Program-made: the position numbers and the translations under genes
In this document: positions 1 to 10,414 of the stretch, in pieces
Position numbering within the stretch: position 1 is the stretch's first letter
Layout: each line of letters begins with the position of its first letter
Source: Seriola aureovittata
Lineage: Eukaryota; Chordata; Actinopteri; Carangiformes; Carangidae
Assembly: GCF_021018895.1 (NCBI RefSeq)
Contig: NC_079377.1
Location: 11,352,501-11,416,500 of the forward strand
Direction of reading: 5' to 3'
Length of the DNA: 64,000 bases
Notes under the pieces: model-generated
Seen by the model: only the letters and a program-made list of their open reading frames with translations
The model's database searches: none
Told to the model about the DNA's origin: nothing

Positions 1-89
1 CGCCTACGACTGCTGAAGTAGGCATACAGAAGAGTATAGGAGATCTCATCTTCATCTGTCTCAGGGGAGAAGCGAATCAGGCACACCTC
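1..89 (-). CDS. phf3: PHF3 SPOC domain, third exon (cut by window edge)
   Basis: At least 89 nt, from residue 1025: EVCLIRFSPETDEDEISYTL then LYAYFSSR. It matches human EICVVRFTPVTEEDQISYTLL. The exon continues past position 1. Confidence 0.92.
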
Positions 90-3000
90 CTTTAATAACA
101 GAAAAAGCATGTGTCAGTAAAATCTTCCACCCATGTACAAGTAAAGAAGAACAATGCCTGAGCAAAGTGTGAGCTGCTTTTGATCGCAATGAACTGTATG
201 TAATTGTGCATGATTGTTTTTTATGACTGAACTGTGCTATAGGCTACATGATCATTTTAAGAAGGAAAGCTGCCAAAAAAAACTCACTTTTGTTCCACTT
301 GCCCGAATCTTCTCCAAGTAGTCCCACACCGTCTGTGGACTGATCCTCCCGCCAACTTGAATGCTGTCTGGAAGGTCCTATTTAAAACAACAAAAACAAA
401 AACAACCTTACTGACAGTACCTTTCAACAGCTATTAAAACTTAAAATATGCTCAGTTGTGTCCACTTTACCTCAGTTAAGTTATCCAAAACGCCTGATAC
501 TGGGAAAGCGTTTGTCACAAGCTTTGCCACAGAGTGCATGTGAATGAATCCTCGCCACAGGGATTTCAGGTTGGAAAGGAAAGCGGCTTCATCATCTCTT
601 CCTGCTACATGATCTGACCTGTGAAAAGTATATTAGCAATGTAGCCATCTTGCAAAAACAACTTAGACACAAGAACCACACAGAGTGTCACAAATTATTG
701 CTCACCTTCCTTCATAACCGGACTGAGCGTTTCTAAAGCTCTCCTCTAAAACAGTGAGGTGCAGGTCATCGTCAATTGCAGGCGGGGTTGTTTCTTCTGT
801 TTTGGTGGACTGCCTCCTAACAACTGTAGTAGCTACTTTGACCACTTTGGTGGGTGCCTCCTCCACCGGGGGCGCCATACGACCTTACAGAAGCAAAAAG
901 GTAACTAGTCTGTAACTAAAGATAGTGATATATTGAGAAAAATGTTTTGCTTAAGACAGAGTTTCTTAGCTAAGATGAGGATTGTTGCTTATGTCAGGGT
1001 TTACCTGTGCAAATTTTACAGTTTAGGTCAAATAAGTGAGACTTGTGCTGCTTGGTAGTGTCTTTCTCCTTCTTGGTACTCTCTGCTTTCTTCTCTGGGG
1101 TTTTTGGAGGTTCTGCTGAGACTTCTGCCACTGTTGGAGGAGGCTCCAGCTGAGGACAGGGGTAAAAAAAAGAAACACAAGTAGACACGTCACCCTCTTT
1201 TACTTGTATATAAATAATACAGTATTGAGTAATATTTGACCTGTCCCTTACCTCTACAGGCTCTGGTGCTTTCACTGGCTCTTGGCTTTCAATTTCAATT
1301 TCACCCTTGTGTGTGATCTTAGTGATGGGCCGTCTTTCTGCTTCTCTTTGTTCTTTCTCAATCATCTCAATTGTCTGTAAAAGGAAGAATTTATTGCTTT
1401 TTAGAGAGCTACTCAAAGTTTTGCTTTCCAAAATACAACCATCTGTAAAAACAAATAAATAAAGGACAGAATTTCAAAATATTATGTTAATACTACCTGC
1501 TGACTTTTATATCACACTTATTGTGAACTATTACATGAATTACTGTGCATCATCAGGGTGAGTTTATGCAATAACTTCAGTAAGAAATTACAGCAAACAC
1601 TTGTAAGTATTACTTACATGTCGGTTCTCCCTCTGCCGCCAAGCAGCCAATTCTTTCGAGGCCAGTTCCTCAGGACTCATTCGAATTAGGTTACCAGGAG
1701 AAATTTCCCCTTTGAGAACCCTCTTAAAGAGGACCTAAAAAATACAAATAAAATAAAGATTAGCAAATGGAACCACATTTTTATTCAAACTGAAATACAA
1801 TGCCAAGACACTTGGATCATGTCTGATTTAAAATGGTACTTACATTATTTTTAGTATCTTTGAGGTTAAACATTAAGCTTCTATACTTGTTCTTGTACTT
1901 GTTGTCAGTATCTTTATACAAGTGAAAAAGCTCTCTCTCCGTCTTCTTGGCAACTTCAGAGGCTCTCTCCACTGAGATGTTCAAATCGGACTCCTTCAAC
2001 CTAAAATGCAGTATCACATTTGTTGCACTTAGGTAATTGTTTGTCAAGTTCTTTGACTAAAACACTTTTAAATGCAATGTCAATTTCAGCATATACTCAT
2101 CATTTTTTATTACTTTTAACTCATGAAATACTTACCTCTGTATAAGGATTTCTTTCAGAGAATCACGCACACTTCGCCTGATTGCCTCCACAGACACAGG
2201 TTTCTTTGAAGCTGAAGATAAGGTCTTACTTCTTTGAAAGCCTGTGAGGACAGAGTGATAATATCTAGTGAGCAGATGAGAAAAATTTGTGGCAACAAGG
2301 ATTACAAAATTATATGTTGCAAAACTGTGACACACTGACAGCTGATATGAAAAATGGTTGCAACTTAAGCTGTTACCCAATATCAAAGAAAGGATAATGA
2401 GATTTTTACCCTTTCGTTCTGCATTGAACAAAGCAGTAAAGTTGTAGATGTAGTTGTAGATTACCTTCAGTTAGCAAATCTGACCACAACGGTATGTAGA
2501 CAAACTGTATTAGGCAGCAAGATGACACTGACATTGGCTTCCCAATATGGAAACAAAGAATAACAGAAGCAACACAACAAAACTGTGTGCAGCTATTTTA
2601 AGAGTCGCTTACCCTACACACACATTCCCCTTTTTGTTTTTTTTGTTTTTTTTATAACACAGTATTTGTGACTCCAGACATGTCCCCACTCACTTCGAAC
2701 TCAACTGTGAGCTTTGATGAGTTTTTGAAACATAAACATTGAGTTGGGAGACTGAATTTCTGGGGAGATTATGAAAAAAATCTGCCTGTATCATTATAAA
2801 TATACACAACCTTTCATCTGTATTTCTACACTCGCAACATGCTAACACCACATGTACCACCACATTGCAATGAAAATTCACCTGTCACTAGTATATGGGT
2901 AGTTGTAACATTCCAGCATTATATTTGGTTTCAGAACACTTCAAAGGTGAAGTTCACATACTTATTTTCCAGTATTTTCTCGTGTATCTAAGTAACGACC

Positions 3001-6000
3001 ATTATTTAAAGTCTTGATCATATTTGGTGCTGAAACTTAATAAAGTTTTCATTAAAAAAAAAAAAAAAAAACACCCTATGTTGTAGTTACTGTCTTCATT
3101 TCATCTTGTTTACAAGACTGTAATAACATACCTGTTTTATGAGTTGCATCTCTGACATCTGTGGACTGCCTTCTGTCAGGATCCTATTTTAAGAGAGAAG
3201 TGCAAAAAGAACATTAGTCATATGATTCATATTTAAAGTCAAAGAATATATCAGCAAAATGTGAAAAAGGTAACATCAAATATTATAACCTCCCAACCAA
3301 ATGTTAAAAGATAATTAAATCAGGGTGAGTTTTATATGCGGGAAAATGTACTAAACTTTGGTGAATACACCATGCAAACCTCCTGCAAAGTAAAAGCAAA
3401 AAGTAAACAAACCTTTGTGTAGTGGTAACACTGGCTATGATTAATATCAAAGGATGAATTAGCTGGGGGAAAAATACAATTTCTGTTCTATGTGAAAGAT
3501 TAACTTTTCAATGCATGACCAAACATTTCTATTTCAAGAACTCACGGTGCCACTGCTTACCTTTCTTACTGGTCTGACCCCCCCTGATGTGAGTGTCTGG
3601 GAAGGTCCTGGTCTGGGCTTGGGAGGCATCTTATGATCCTGTACCTCAGTCTTTGCTGGTACTTCGGGTTTGGCTGCACTCGGGAGCTCAGGCTCCACCT
3701 TTTTGCTTTCCTCCTCACAGCACTTCAAGCACACGTACATCTGGTCCTCCTCCTCCATTTCACGTACTTTCGTTAGGTCGAGACCAACGCAGTCGCCATG
3801 GAACCAGTCGTCACAGCGACCGCAGCCTACCATGAACCTAGACATAGTAGCACTATTGTTAAAAGTGTGTTTGTAAATGAGCATTCTGAGCACTAGAGTA
3901 CAATCTGACATCGAAAAAAAAAAAACTTAAATTCCTTTTTGTTTAACCAAACATCTGCTCATTTTAACCACACAACAGCGCATGAGGCAGTCAGGTTGTT
4001 ATATAATCATGCAAATATTGTGGTTCATGAGCTCTCACCACTCAAATATTGCATGCTATGCTGGTAAATGTAGAACTATCAACAATTCAATGTTGTTTAG
4101 TTACTATCACCTTGTCACCTAAAGTTAAATCTACAACATACACTGTCTGAGTAACAAAATAACAATATGCCTTTTATATTGAACAATACTCATCTTTATT
4201 TAGGTGAAGAGCAATACTTACGTGTTATTGTGGTGTTTCTTGCACAAGCCACAACAGTTGTTTCCATCCCATGCAGTGTCACTGTTAGCAGGTTGCTCCT
4301 CAGCTGTTTCCTTCTTCACAACAGGAGCGTTATCTGGAATAAACAGCTGCGGCTCATCCACAGAAATGCTTCTCGCATTTTTACTTTTCTGTCTTTGAAG
4401 GATCTTTTCTGGCTTTTTCAGCTTGGCCTTTTCCTGCCCGCCTTCTTCAGGCATCTTTAACGTATGGCTTGGACGACTGTGGGCTGGTTGGGCAGTCTGA
4501 GGTTTGGAGCTATTCTGAGGAGGAGTATGTTTGATTGGAGACTGCTGTTCACTAACACGGTTGAAGGATGTTGGGCTCTTCTTCATTACTGAGCTAGGTG
4601 AACTTGGTAATTTTGGCTTTACTTTACTATCTCCTGTGCCCTGTATCTTTTGCACTTTAGTAGCATGCTCACTTTGGGTGTTTTCTGCAGGCCTTTTCAT
4701 TGGTGCAATGTCTTTCTTTTCCTTTAGAGATTTCATTTTGTGCTGGTCACCTCTTTGGATGGTTTTCGATGGCGTGGTTTGGGATACTTTATGTTCCTTG
4801 ATCACATTGCTTGGTTTACATGAAACCAAGTCCTTATTCTTGACAGAGGTCAGTCCTTGCTTAGACTTAAGTATATTTTTGGCCACAATCTGTTGCTTTT
4901 CTTTAACGTCAGTCTCACTAACAGTAGTTCTGTTGTTCTCATTGCTTTGTGGCTGTTTGATGTCATCTTTTCCTTTACTGACTGGCTTTTGTATCCCAGA
5001 ATCGCTCTGATTGTCAAGCTTTGTCTCTTGTGTGCAGGGGCTCCCTACTAATGTCCCATTAGAGGTCTGCACATCATTAGGATTCACATATGGGCCCAGC
5101 CCAAGGGCTGCATCATCAGCAGAGCTCTTCTCAACAACATCCATTTCCGCCACATTCTCAGGTATGGGATTCTGTACATTGACAGCATCACCCGGCAACA
5201 TGGCAAACCCTATGTCCCCACCATATGAAATACCATCTTCAAAGCATGCAGCCTGGCTTGTATCAATGCTTTGTGTATAAGAGGGTCCTGGAAGCAACTC
5301 AATCCTGAATCCCCCGATTGTGACTGTCAATCGTTTCAATACAACTGTAGGATTCAACCATAATCCACCATCAAGATCTTTGACATTGATACGCCCTCCC
5401 AGAGTTAATTCTTTCTTTAGTTGGGCGCCTTTAACTCCTTTCTCAATGAGAAATGACTTCTGCAGCCTGTTGGCTGGTTTCCTTCCTGGTCGTCCTCGGG
5501 GCATGGTGTTTGTGGATGTGTTAGCAGGTTGTGGACCACCACTATATTCTGTTTCAACAAGAAGAAGGGAAAGATAGAAAATGTGTTACACCATCTGTAA
5601 TTTAAAGATTTCATATTGGAAACAGAAATGTAAACAAGGACCAACTTACCGTGTACTAAATTATGTGGACGTTTCTTCTGCCTGCCAACGGGTCGCTTAA
5701 CTTGTGTGGACTCTGCAGCTGTCAGTTCACTGCTGAGACCTGCGGGTGCTGAACTATCATCAAGACCTGCCAACGACAGCAAAATAAATAAATGTAGTTT
5801 ATTTCCCTGTGAATCAATATGAGGTGCAAATAATCTACTAACAAATGTGTGGTACATTTGCAATAACATTGTATCACTGTATATTGTCTCTTAAAATATA
5901 ATAAAATGAAAAGAAATTAAAACAAAGAAAACACAATTAAACCACAATTCAATTTTCCTCAGTTTCTGTATCCATACAGCTTTCCAAAACATTTTCAGTA

Positions 6001-6646
6001 AGAACCATTTAGTTTCATGACTTTTGATCTCATGCACTCAAATAAAACACTGCTGGAATGTGATATCTGACAGTACAAACAGATGTTGACACAGAGGATT
6101 TTCCCTACATGTCACCATATAAGGAAACCTGCCTAAGTGTTTTGTTTCATCAACTGCCTAAAAATCACAACTGAGCAAAACCAGAGCAAGGTAAAAGGTG
6201 CTGATGATTAATAAATTATGTTAGCAAGTTATTAGTGTAGACTTAAAACTTCCTCTACAAAGTTTTCAGGTTAATTCTGAAAGGCTTTTATTATGAAGCA
6301 GCCATGTGAACTCTTGGTAGTAGCTTATGTTAGTCAGCTTTTAATCATTGGTAATGTCAGTACCAATCTACATTTAGCCATTTTTACCATCTATTTTGTC
6401 TGTTGACATACCTGTGGAGCCAGTAACCTGAAAAGTGGAGTCCTCATTGTCCAACAGATTGAACTGAGAGCTTGCACATCCAAACATGGGATCTTTGTCA
6501 CTGAGCATGTTCTTCAGTGAATCTTCCAGTCGGAGTCCTGTACCAAACTCATTACTGGCTTCACATTCCAAATTCTGTCCTATTATCAGGGAGTCATCCA
6601 ACTGGTCACTGGGTATTAAATGGTTAAAGGTGTCCACAATATCCAT
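1..6646 (-). CDS. phf3: PHF3, PHD finger protein 3 (3' end outside the window)
   Basis: Nuclear regulator that in mammals docks on the phosphorylated C-terminal domain of RNA polymerase II through its SPOC domain and competes with TFIIS. Coding exons on the minus strand: 6412-6646, 5650-5766, 4222-5548, 3561-3837, 3132-3183, 2136-2241, 1844-2000, 1618-1734, 1252-1374, 1005-1149, 706-883, 471-618, 288-377, 1-89. All junctions are GT-AG and all phases match, giving 1053 codons plus 2 nt with no stop. Order of parts: conserved N-terminus (MDIVDTFNHLIP, then EDSLKNMLSDKDPM), low-complexity Lys/Ser/Pro region (about 118-540), C4HC3 PHD finger (about 546-600), TFIIS-like central domain (about 670-837), and SPOC domain from about 945 to the edge. 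The PHD sequence FMVGCGRCDDWFHGDCVGL and the N-terminus point to PHF3 rather than its paralogue DIDO1. The gene is intact here; the C-terminal half of SPOC and the Pro/Arg-rich tail are missing because the window ends. Confidence 0.95.
288..377 (-). CDS. phf3: PHF3 SPOC domain, second exon
   Basis: 90 nt, phase 0 at both ends, residues 995-1024: DLPDSIQVGGRISPQTVWDY then LEKIRASGTK. Only one or two residues differ from human. Confidence 0.94.
471..618 (-). CDS. phf3: PHF3 SPOC domain, first exon
   Basis: 148 nt, residues about 945-994. It includes FLSNLKSLWRGFIHMHSVAK and LVTNAFPVSGVLDNLTE, aligned with human FLARLNFIWKGFINMPSVAK. This opens the SPOC fold that binds the phosphorylated Pol II tail. 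Confidence 0.92.
706..883 (-). CDS. phf3: PHF3 exon upstream of SPOC
   Basis: 178 nt, residues about 886-945. It begins MAPPVEEAPTKVVKVATTVV (human MAPPVDDLSPKKVKVVVGVA) and ends in an acidic stretch before the SPOC domain. Confidence 0.9.
1005..1149 (-). CDS. phf3: PHF3 exon with HLFDLNCKIC motif
   Basis: 145 nt, residues about 838-886. It ends in the conserved HLFDLNCKICTG (human HLFDLNCKICIG) after a Pro/Lys-rich run. Donor gtaaac, phase 1. Confidence 0.92.
1252..1374 (-). CDS. phf3: PHF3 TFIIS-like domain, last exon
   Basis: 123 nt, phase 0 at both ends, residues 797-837. TIEMIEKEQREAERRPITKI then THKGEIEIES is nearly identical to human PHF3. Confidence 0.94.
1618..1734 (-). CDS. phf3: PHF3 TFIIS-like domain, third exon
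   Basis: 117 nt in phase 0 at both ends, residues 758-796. It encodes VLFKRVLKGEISPGNLIRM and SPEELASKELAAWRQRENRH, very close to human PHF3. Confidence 0.94.
1844..2000 (-). CDS. phf3: PHF3 TFIIS-like domain, second exon
   Basis: 157 nt, residues about 705-757. It includes KKTERELFHLYKDTDNKYKN and KYRSLMFNLKDTKNN, the signature of the TFIIS central (TFS2M) fold in PHF3, DIDO1 and SPOCD1. Confidence 0.94.
2136..2241 (-). CDS. phf3: PHF3 TFIIS-like domain, first exon
   Basis: 106 nt, residues about 670-705. It encodes SVEAIRRSVRDSLKEILIQR, the first helices of the TFIIS central domain, close to human IRQSVRHSLKDILMKR. Confidence 0.92.
2242..3131 (-). other. PHF3 intron, no feature seen
   Basis: AT-rich intron of 890 bp with poly-T (about 2631-2652) and poly-A (3053-3071) runs. 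I saw no coding potential. The other PHF3 introns longer than 300 bp (3184-3560, 3838-4221, 5767-6411) are likewise featureless. Confidence 0.7.
3132..3183 (-). CDS. phf3: PHF3 52-nt linker exon
   Basis: A 52-nt exon encoding DPDRRQSTDVRDATHKT between the PHD and TFIIS-like domains. Consensus sites (tag acceptor, gtatgt donor) and phase 0 in, phase 1 out fit both neighbours. It is the shortest coding exon of the gene. Skipping it would shift the frame. Confidence 0.82.
3561..3837 (-). CDS. phf3: PHF3 PHD-finger exon
   Basis: 277 nt, residues about 560-652. It carries most of the C4HC3 zinc finger: CGRCDDWFHGDC, then CLKC. The acidic EMEEEDQM between them and the following EEES match PHF3. 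The exon ends in a Pro/Lys-rich linker (PPKPRPGPSQ). Confidence 0.94.
4222..5548 (-). CDS. phf3: PHF3 large coding exon (linker and first PHD cysteines)
   Basis: A 1327-nt exon, residues about 118-560. It opens with an Arg/Gly/Pro segment (RGRPGRKPANR), then a Lys/Ser/Thr/Pro-rich, probably disordered region. It ends with LKKPEK, a segment close to human FIPDN, and the first PHD cysteine pair CGLC followed by KKHH. The donor gtaagt splits the PHD finger, as in mammals. Confidence 0.92.
5650..5766 (-). CDS. phf3: PHF3 coding exon 2
   Basis: 117 nt between an acceptor ending gcag and a donor gtaag, residues about 79-118. It includes the basic stretch KRPVGRQKKRPHN, an AT-hook or nuclear-localisation-like patch. 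Confidence 0.88.
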
Positions 6647-6662
6647 GAATGCTGCTGCCTTC
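6412..6662 (-). CDS. phf3: PHF3 first coding exon (exon 2)
   Basis: Coding part is 6412-6646; 6647-6662 is 5' UTR after an acceptor reading gcag. The ATG at 6646 begins MDIVDTFNHLIP, the conserved vertebrate PHF3 start. EDSLKNMLSDKDPM follows at about residue 43. The donor is gtatgt, phase 1, codons 1-78. Confidence 0.93.
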
Positions 6663-7875
6663 CTGCATCAGAACAACACAGACAGAGTGCAGGGAAAGCA
6701 GGTGTCAGGTGACTCATTTTGTTTAAATAAAATGATGTTAATAATTCTTCCAGACACCTATCCCAGCACCAGAGAATATATCTGAATAGGCTCAGTTGGA
6801 CATCATGGTCTAATATAAGCAGGCCAGTGAGGATCTAATCAAATATTAACCGTTTTCAAAGGCCAAACTAGTTTGAGACAACTTCTCCATATAACTACTG
6901 GCAATCAAACAGTATAACAAAGTTGTAAGTACTTGTGTACTGTCCGTAATGGATCAGTGTTACATCAGAGACATTACAATACGTTAGATACATTTTAAAG
7001 TTGTTGCATATACAGTGACAGTCAGCTTAAAACTTCGCCTCTGGGTTGCCTCCATCAATAGTTTATGCTACACTGTTTGCTATCCTGCTACGTTGAGCCA
7101 ACGTCGCTAGCTTCTTTTTTTTTTTTTTTTTTTGCCATTTCCGTGGGTCGTCAATATTTACATTGCCCAAAATTGTGCACTGTCGATAAGCTGACGTATC
7201 TTTAAATAAGTGAAAGGAAACTATTCCTATAACCAACTTAGAGGATCTTCAAAGAGTGAGACTAACGTAAAATGAACTGCTAGTTACCGTTTTTAAATCA
7301 AGTACAACTGCACAACTGGAGCAGGCCAGAACTGAGCAGTGCATAAACAAAAATATTACCTACTTGAATCTCAAACAGACTGGTGTGGATATTTACGCGT
7401 ATTGGTTTAATATCACCTAATAAATCATAATGTCCATGTGAAACACCGAGTATGTATTGCCAGGTTCTGCCAGTGAGATGTTTGCTAGTTAGCATGCTAA
7501 CGTGACAACAACCCGCTGCAGAACGCGTTGATAAGGTACAGCTAGCAAGCTAACGGTAACTTATGGTGGAAGTTACCACCCAAGATAACTCACTGTATTA
7601 AACTCCAGCAGTATCACTGTAAAAGGCATTTGCGTCAATAAACGTGTGTACCGGGAAAGCGAACATATGTTGCACAAGAAATGTAAATATTTAGTCGTAC
7701 AGCTCGATGCTAAATCTGTCATTCAGGCTTGCTAAGTCGCGTTAGCATAGGCCCTGGATACCAAGTTTGTTTGTAGCCTGAGAGCTGCTAGGCGAGAACG
7801 CCCACATGCAGCTGTTACTACGCTTGCAGCTGGGATATTTAGAAATATCTGGGTCCACATATATAAAACTCTTAC
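6663..7875 (-). other. PHF3 5' intron between UTR exon and first coding exon
   Basis: 1.2 kb without a convincing reading frame. A 19-base poly-T tract lies near 7116-7134. CpG and GC rise to the right of about 7480 (several acgcgt-like words), as expected near a promoter. Confidence 0.55.
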
Positions 7876-8000
7876 CCCTTTCTTGCTGCAATGCCGTATC
7901 CAATTCGCGTAAGGTTACATACTAGCACAGCTGGTCCCAGTAACTTCCTCTAACTCAGCCGTCATTCGCCCCTGGTGCTGCAAAGCCCCTGACAGGCAGC
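7876..8000 (-). promoter_or_regulatory. phf3: Putative PHF3 first (noncoding) exon and promoter
   Basis: Reading minus, a donor at 7871-7875 (gtaag) ends a candidate untranslated exon starting somewhere in 7930-8000; the start site cannot be fixed. The exon would splice to the acceptor at 6663. GC and CpG are locally enriched and no TATA box is obvious, typical of a housekeeping promoter. Mammalian PHF3 also has a noncoding first exon. Confidence 0.45.
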
Positions 8001-8168
8001 GCCGCTTGTCACGTGGCTTGTGTTTACAGGTAGCATGGCAGCTGATAGCACAGACACAACACTGTACAGCAGTTAGCTTGTCAGTCTTTATGCTTTGTAA
8101 ACAAGATTTAAGACCGGTTAACTTTCTTCAACAGCAAACTATGTTGTCTGACGCTTGCTTCGGATTCA

Positions 8169-8240
8169 CAGCTTCCTCTCCTCCCCCTCTCCTCCCCCTC
8201 TCCTCCTCTCCACTCCACTCCTTTCCTCTTCTCCTCCCAT
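8169..8240. repeat. Pyrimidine-rich C/T tract upstream of PHF3
   Basis: About 70 bases almost entirely C and T (repeated tcctcccc-type words) directly upstream of the PHF3 promoter; purine-rich on the PHF3 sense strand. Such tracts can adopt triplex structures or bind GA-factor-type proteins. No function is shown here. Confidence 0.7.
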
Positions 8241-9798
8241 CATCCATCTGAAAGAAAAATAGAAGAAAAGCAGGTTGTAGTTAAAACATTAGAAATCACA
8301 CAAAGGTAAACAGGTACAATTAACTCCATGAAATCTGATAATAATATGATCTAGACTATGGAATTTCTGAAGAATTACGATGGGATATCTGGCCTCTGGA
8401 AAAGCTGAGACTGGCTACTAGAAAAATAGATTTTTTAATCGACATTGTGTGTATTTATAATATCCTCACCATGACTATCATTTAATTTGGTTAACTTTGG
8501 GAAAATCAATTGAAATAGAGACTACATTAGAGATAAATAGATTTGTGTGTGTGTGTGTATGTTTGTGGTTGTGTGTATGTTTTTGGTTGTGTGTATGAAA
8601 TTAACTGCCAAATGTCATCTGTCTAAAATTATACTAAAACATATTTCTAGTGAAAACTCTGGAAATGTGTGTAAATCCATGTGTTTTGTATGTAACGTTG
8701 CAACAGTCTGTAGCAGGACTTTAACAGAAATGTCAGTCAAGTGTATAATAACCACAGAAATCAGAGAAGTCTTCTAATCAGCTGATATGAATCAGCTTTG
8801 TGCCCCACTACACTCAGGTTGCCATGGTGATTTTAATTGCTTAGTTTCTATTGAGTGAGACATTGATTCAGTTGAAAGAACTCAGGCTTACCAGTAAAAG
8901 ATCATAATTACTTTCCCCTAAAACTTTATATTTTCTGAGACAATAGACTCTGCTGAACGCAGTGATATAAAATATTTGTCTGTGGTGTGAAAAATGTAAC
9001 ATGTGCAGTGATTTAAAAATGCCCTGCTTCCTGTTTTCCTCCTGATTTTCTGTTCTCAGTTTATATTAAAGTGATTGAGGCAGTTGGATAGTACTCTTGC
9101 TGCTTTGAAAGTCATAGTTCAAATTCTGTAAATAGCTGTTTTGATTATCACATTTTGTGAAAGAAGAGAAATCTACCTACATTCTGGTAAAACATTATGT
9201 GTGAAGAGTGAAATTTGTGGAAATGAGGGCGAGTTAAAGAGAAAATTTTTACACTATTTAAAAAGTTTCTCCCCACTCTAACTGTGATGTCACTCACTCT
9301 AGCTGTGAACATTCCGCCACATACACACCAGTGTTAAAATATGAAAAGGTCCAAAAATATTCGTAAAACTGGAACTGTCATTGTGTAAAAACTATGAATG
9401 GGATTTAAAAGTTGAACACAACCAAAAATGCTGTGAACACTCTCAGAGGCACAGCACAGAGCCACTGGTTCAGATATGCGGATGATATAGCCTCACGTTA
9501 TTCACCCACTCCAGCTCAGGGCTACACCCAAACAATCCAGGCTCCATGGGTGATTTAGGAGTTTCAGGGGGGGTCAAGCTCCCAGAGGCTAACTGGGTAA
9601 CTCAGGATGTTCTTTGTAGGATGTTCTGATGCCACAAGAGCCCACTCACCCAGGGAAGTTTAAAATGACATATTGTTAAATGATGTCCAGTCTGTAAAAG
9701 GTATGTGTAGACCAATATGTAGGCTTAGACTAGGCCCATAGAGAAACAGCTAAGTGACTACTCTGCTGTACTCCAAGCTGGAAGCTGCAAGAAGTATA
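8241..9798. other. Intergenic, no gene seen
   Basis: AT-rich DNA with a short TG run near 8541-8560. The only small open frames lack splice support or recognisable protein sequence. Confidence 0.6.
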
Positions 9799-10414
9799 AT
9801 GGCCAAAAGGTACGTATTTTTACTCTTGATCCTTATAAGCCTGAAAATTAATTTACTCCATGTAGACAAGTTCAATTTAGCTACTTTGTTGCAGTTTATA
9901 ACACTGTCTGTAATAATGTTTTTTCTTTTTGTTAATATTAGTCAGTTACCACAGACTAAAAGTCAGAATAACCATGCTACTTTTTTTTCTCAGTCTAATG
10001 TGTTGAATGTGTGATGTACAGGTTTTGTGGAGTTCTTGTTCTTGCAGTGTTTCTCAGTGGACTGAATGCATCAAGGTACATTATAGCATATATAAACATT
10101 TCCCATTAGTAACTGTGTTTATTATGTCCGCCGTATTCATCATTTGTCTGTACTTTCTGTAACGGACCAGCTTTAAACAAGGAACAATCCTATCTTTTCA
10201 ATGAACTGTGGAGGTTGGATGTCTATCACAAGTTCATTATACCTGTTCAGGAATGGAACATACTCTTATTCTTGCAACACCCTTCTGTTTTGACAAAGAT
10301 GCATTCTGTGTTTGAACTGTTTTGGATAGTGCCAGTTCTGTGAGCCAGGACAGCAATGTTGTACAGGATCAGGCCTCACAGCCTCTGCTCTCCAACGTCC
10401 AGACAACAAACTAA
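9799..10414 (+). CDS. Candidate short secreted peptide gene (three exons)
   Basis: Not a family I recognise. Exon 1 codes 9799-9809 (ATG plus 8 nt, donor gtacgt). Exon 2 is 10022-10075 (acceptor acag, donor gtacat). Exon 3 is 10330-10414 (acceptor atag, stop TAA). Phases agree, giving 49 residues. The start MAKRFCGVLVLAVFLSGLNA is a textbook signal peptide (basic n-region, hydrophobic core, small residues at the cut). It is followed by a Ser/Gln/Asp-rich tail with no cysteine. Exons 1 and 2 have good donors; the exon 3 acceptor has a weak pyrimidine tract, so the mature part is uncertain. An alternative acceptor at 10167 gives an even shorter tail. It could be a decayed gene or chance. Confidence 0.25.

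Noticed and set aside
4531..5280. Plus-strand ORFs opposite the large PHF3 exon
   Set aside because: Antisense shadows of a long real exon.
1..6646. DIDO1 as the minus-strand gene
   Set aside because: The N-terminal MDIVDTFNHLIP block and the PHD sequence CGRCDDWFHGDC are PHF3-specific.
10250..10310. Urotensin-II-like peptide (CF-x-K-x-x-x-CV-stop)
   Set aside because: The ring is two residues longer, lacks the WKY core, has no dibasic cleavage site and no phase-compatible signal peptide.
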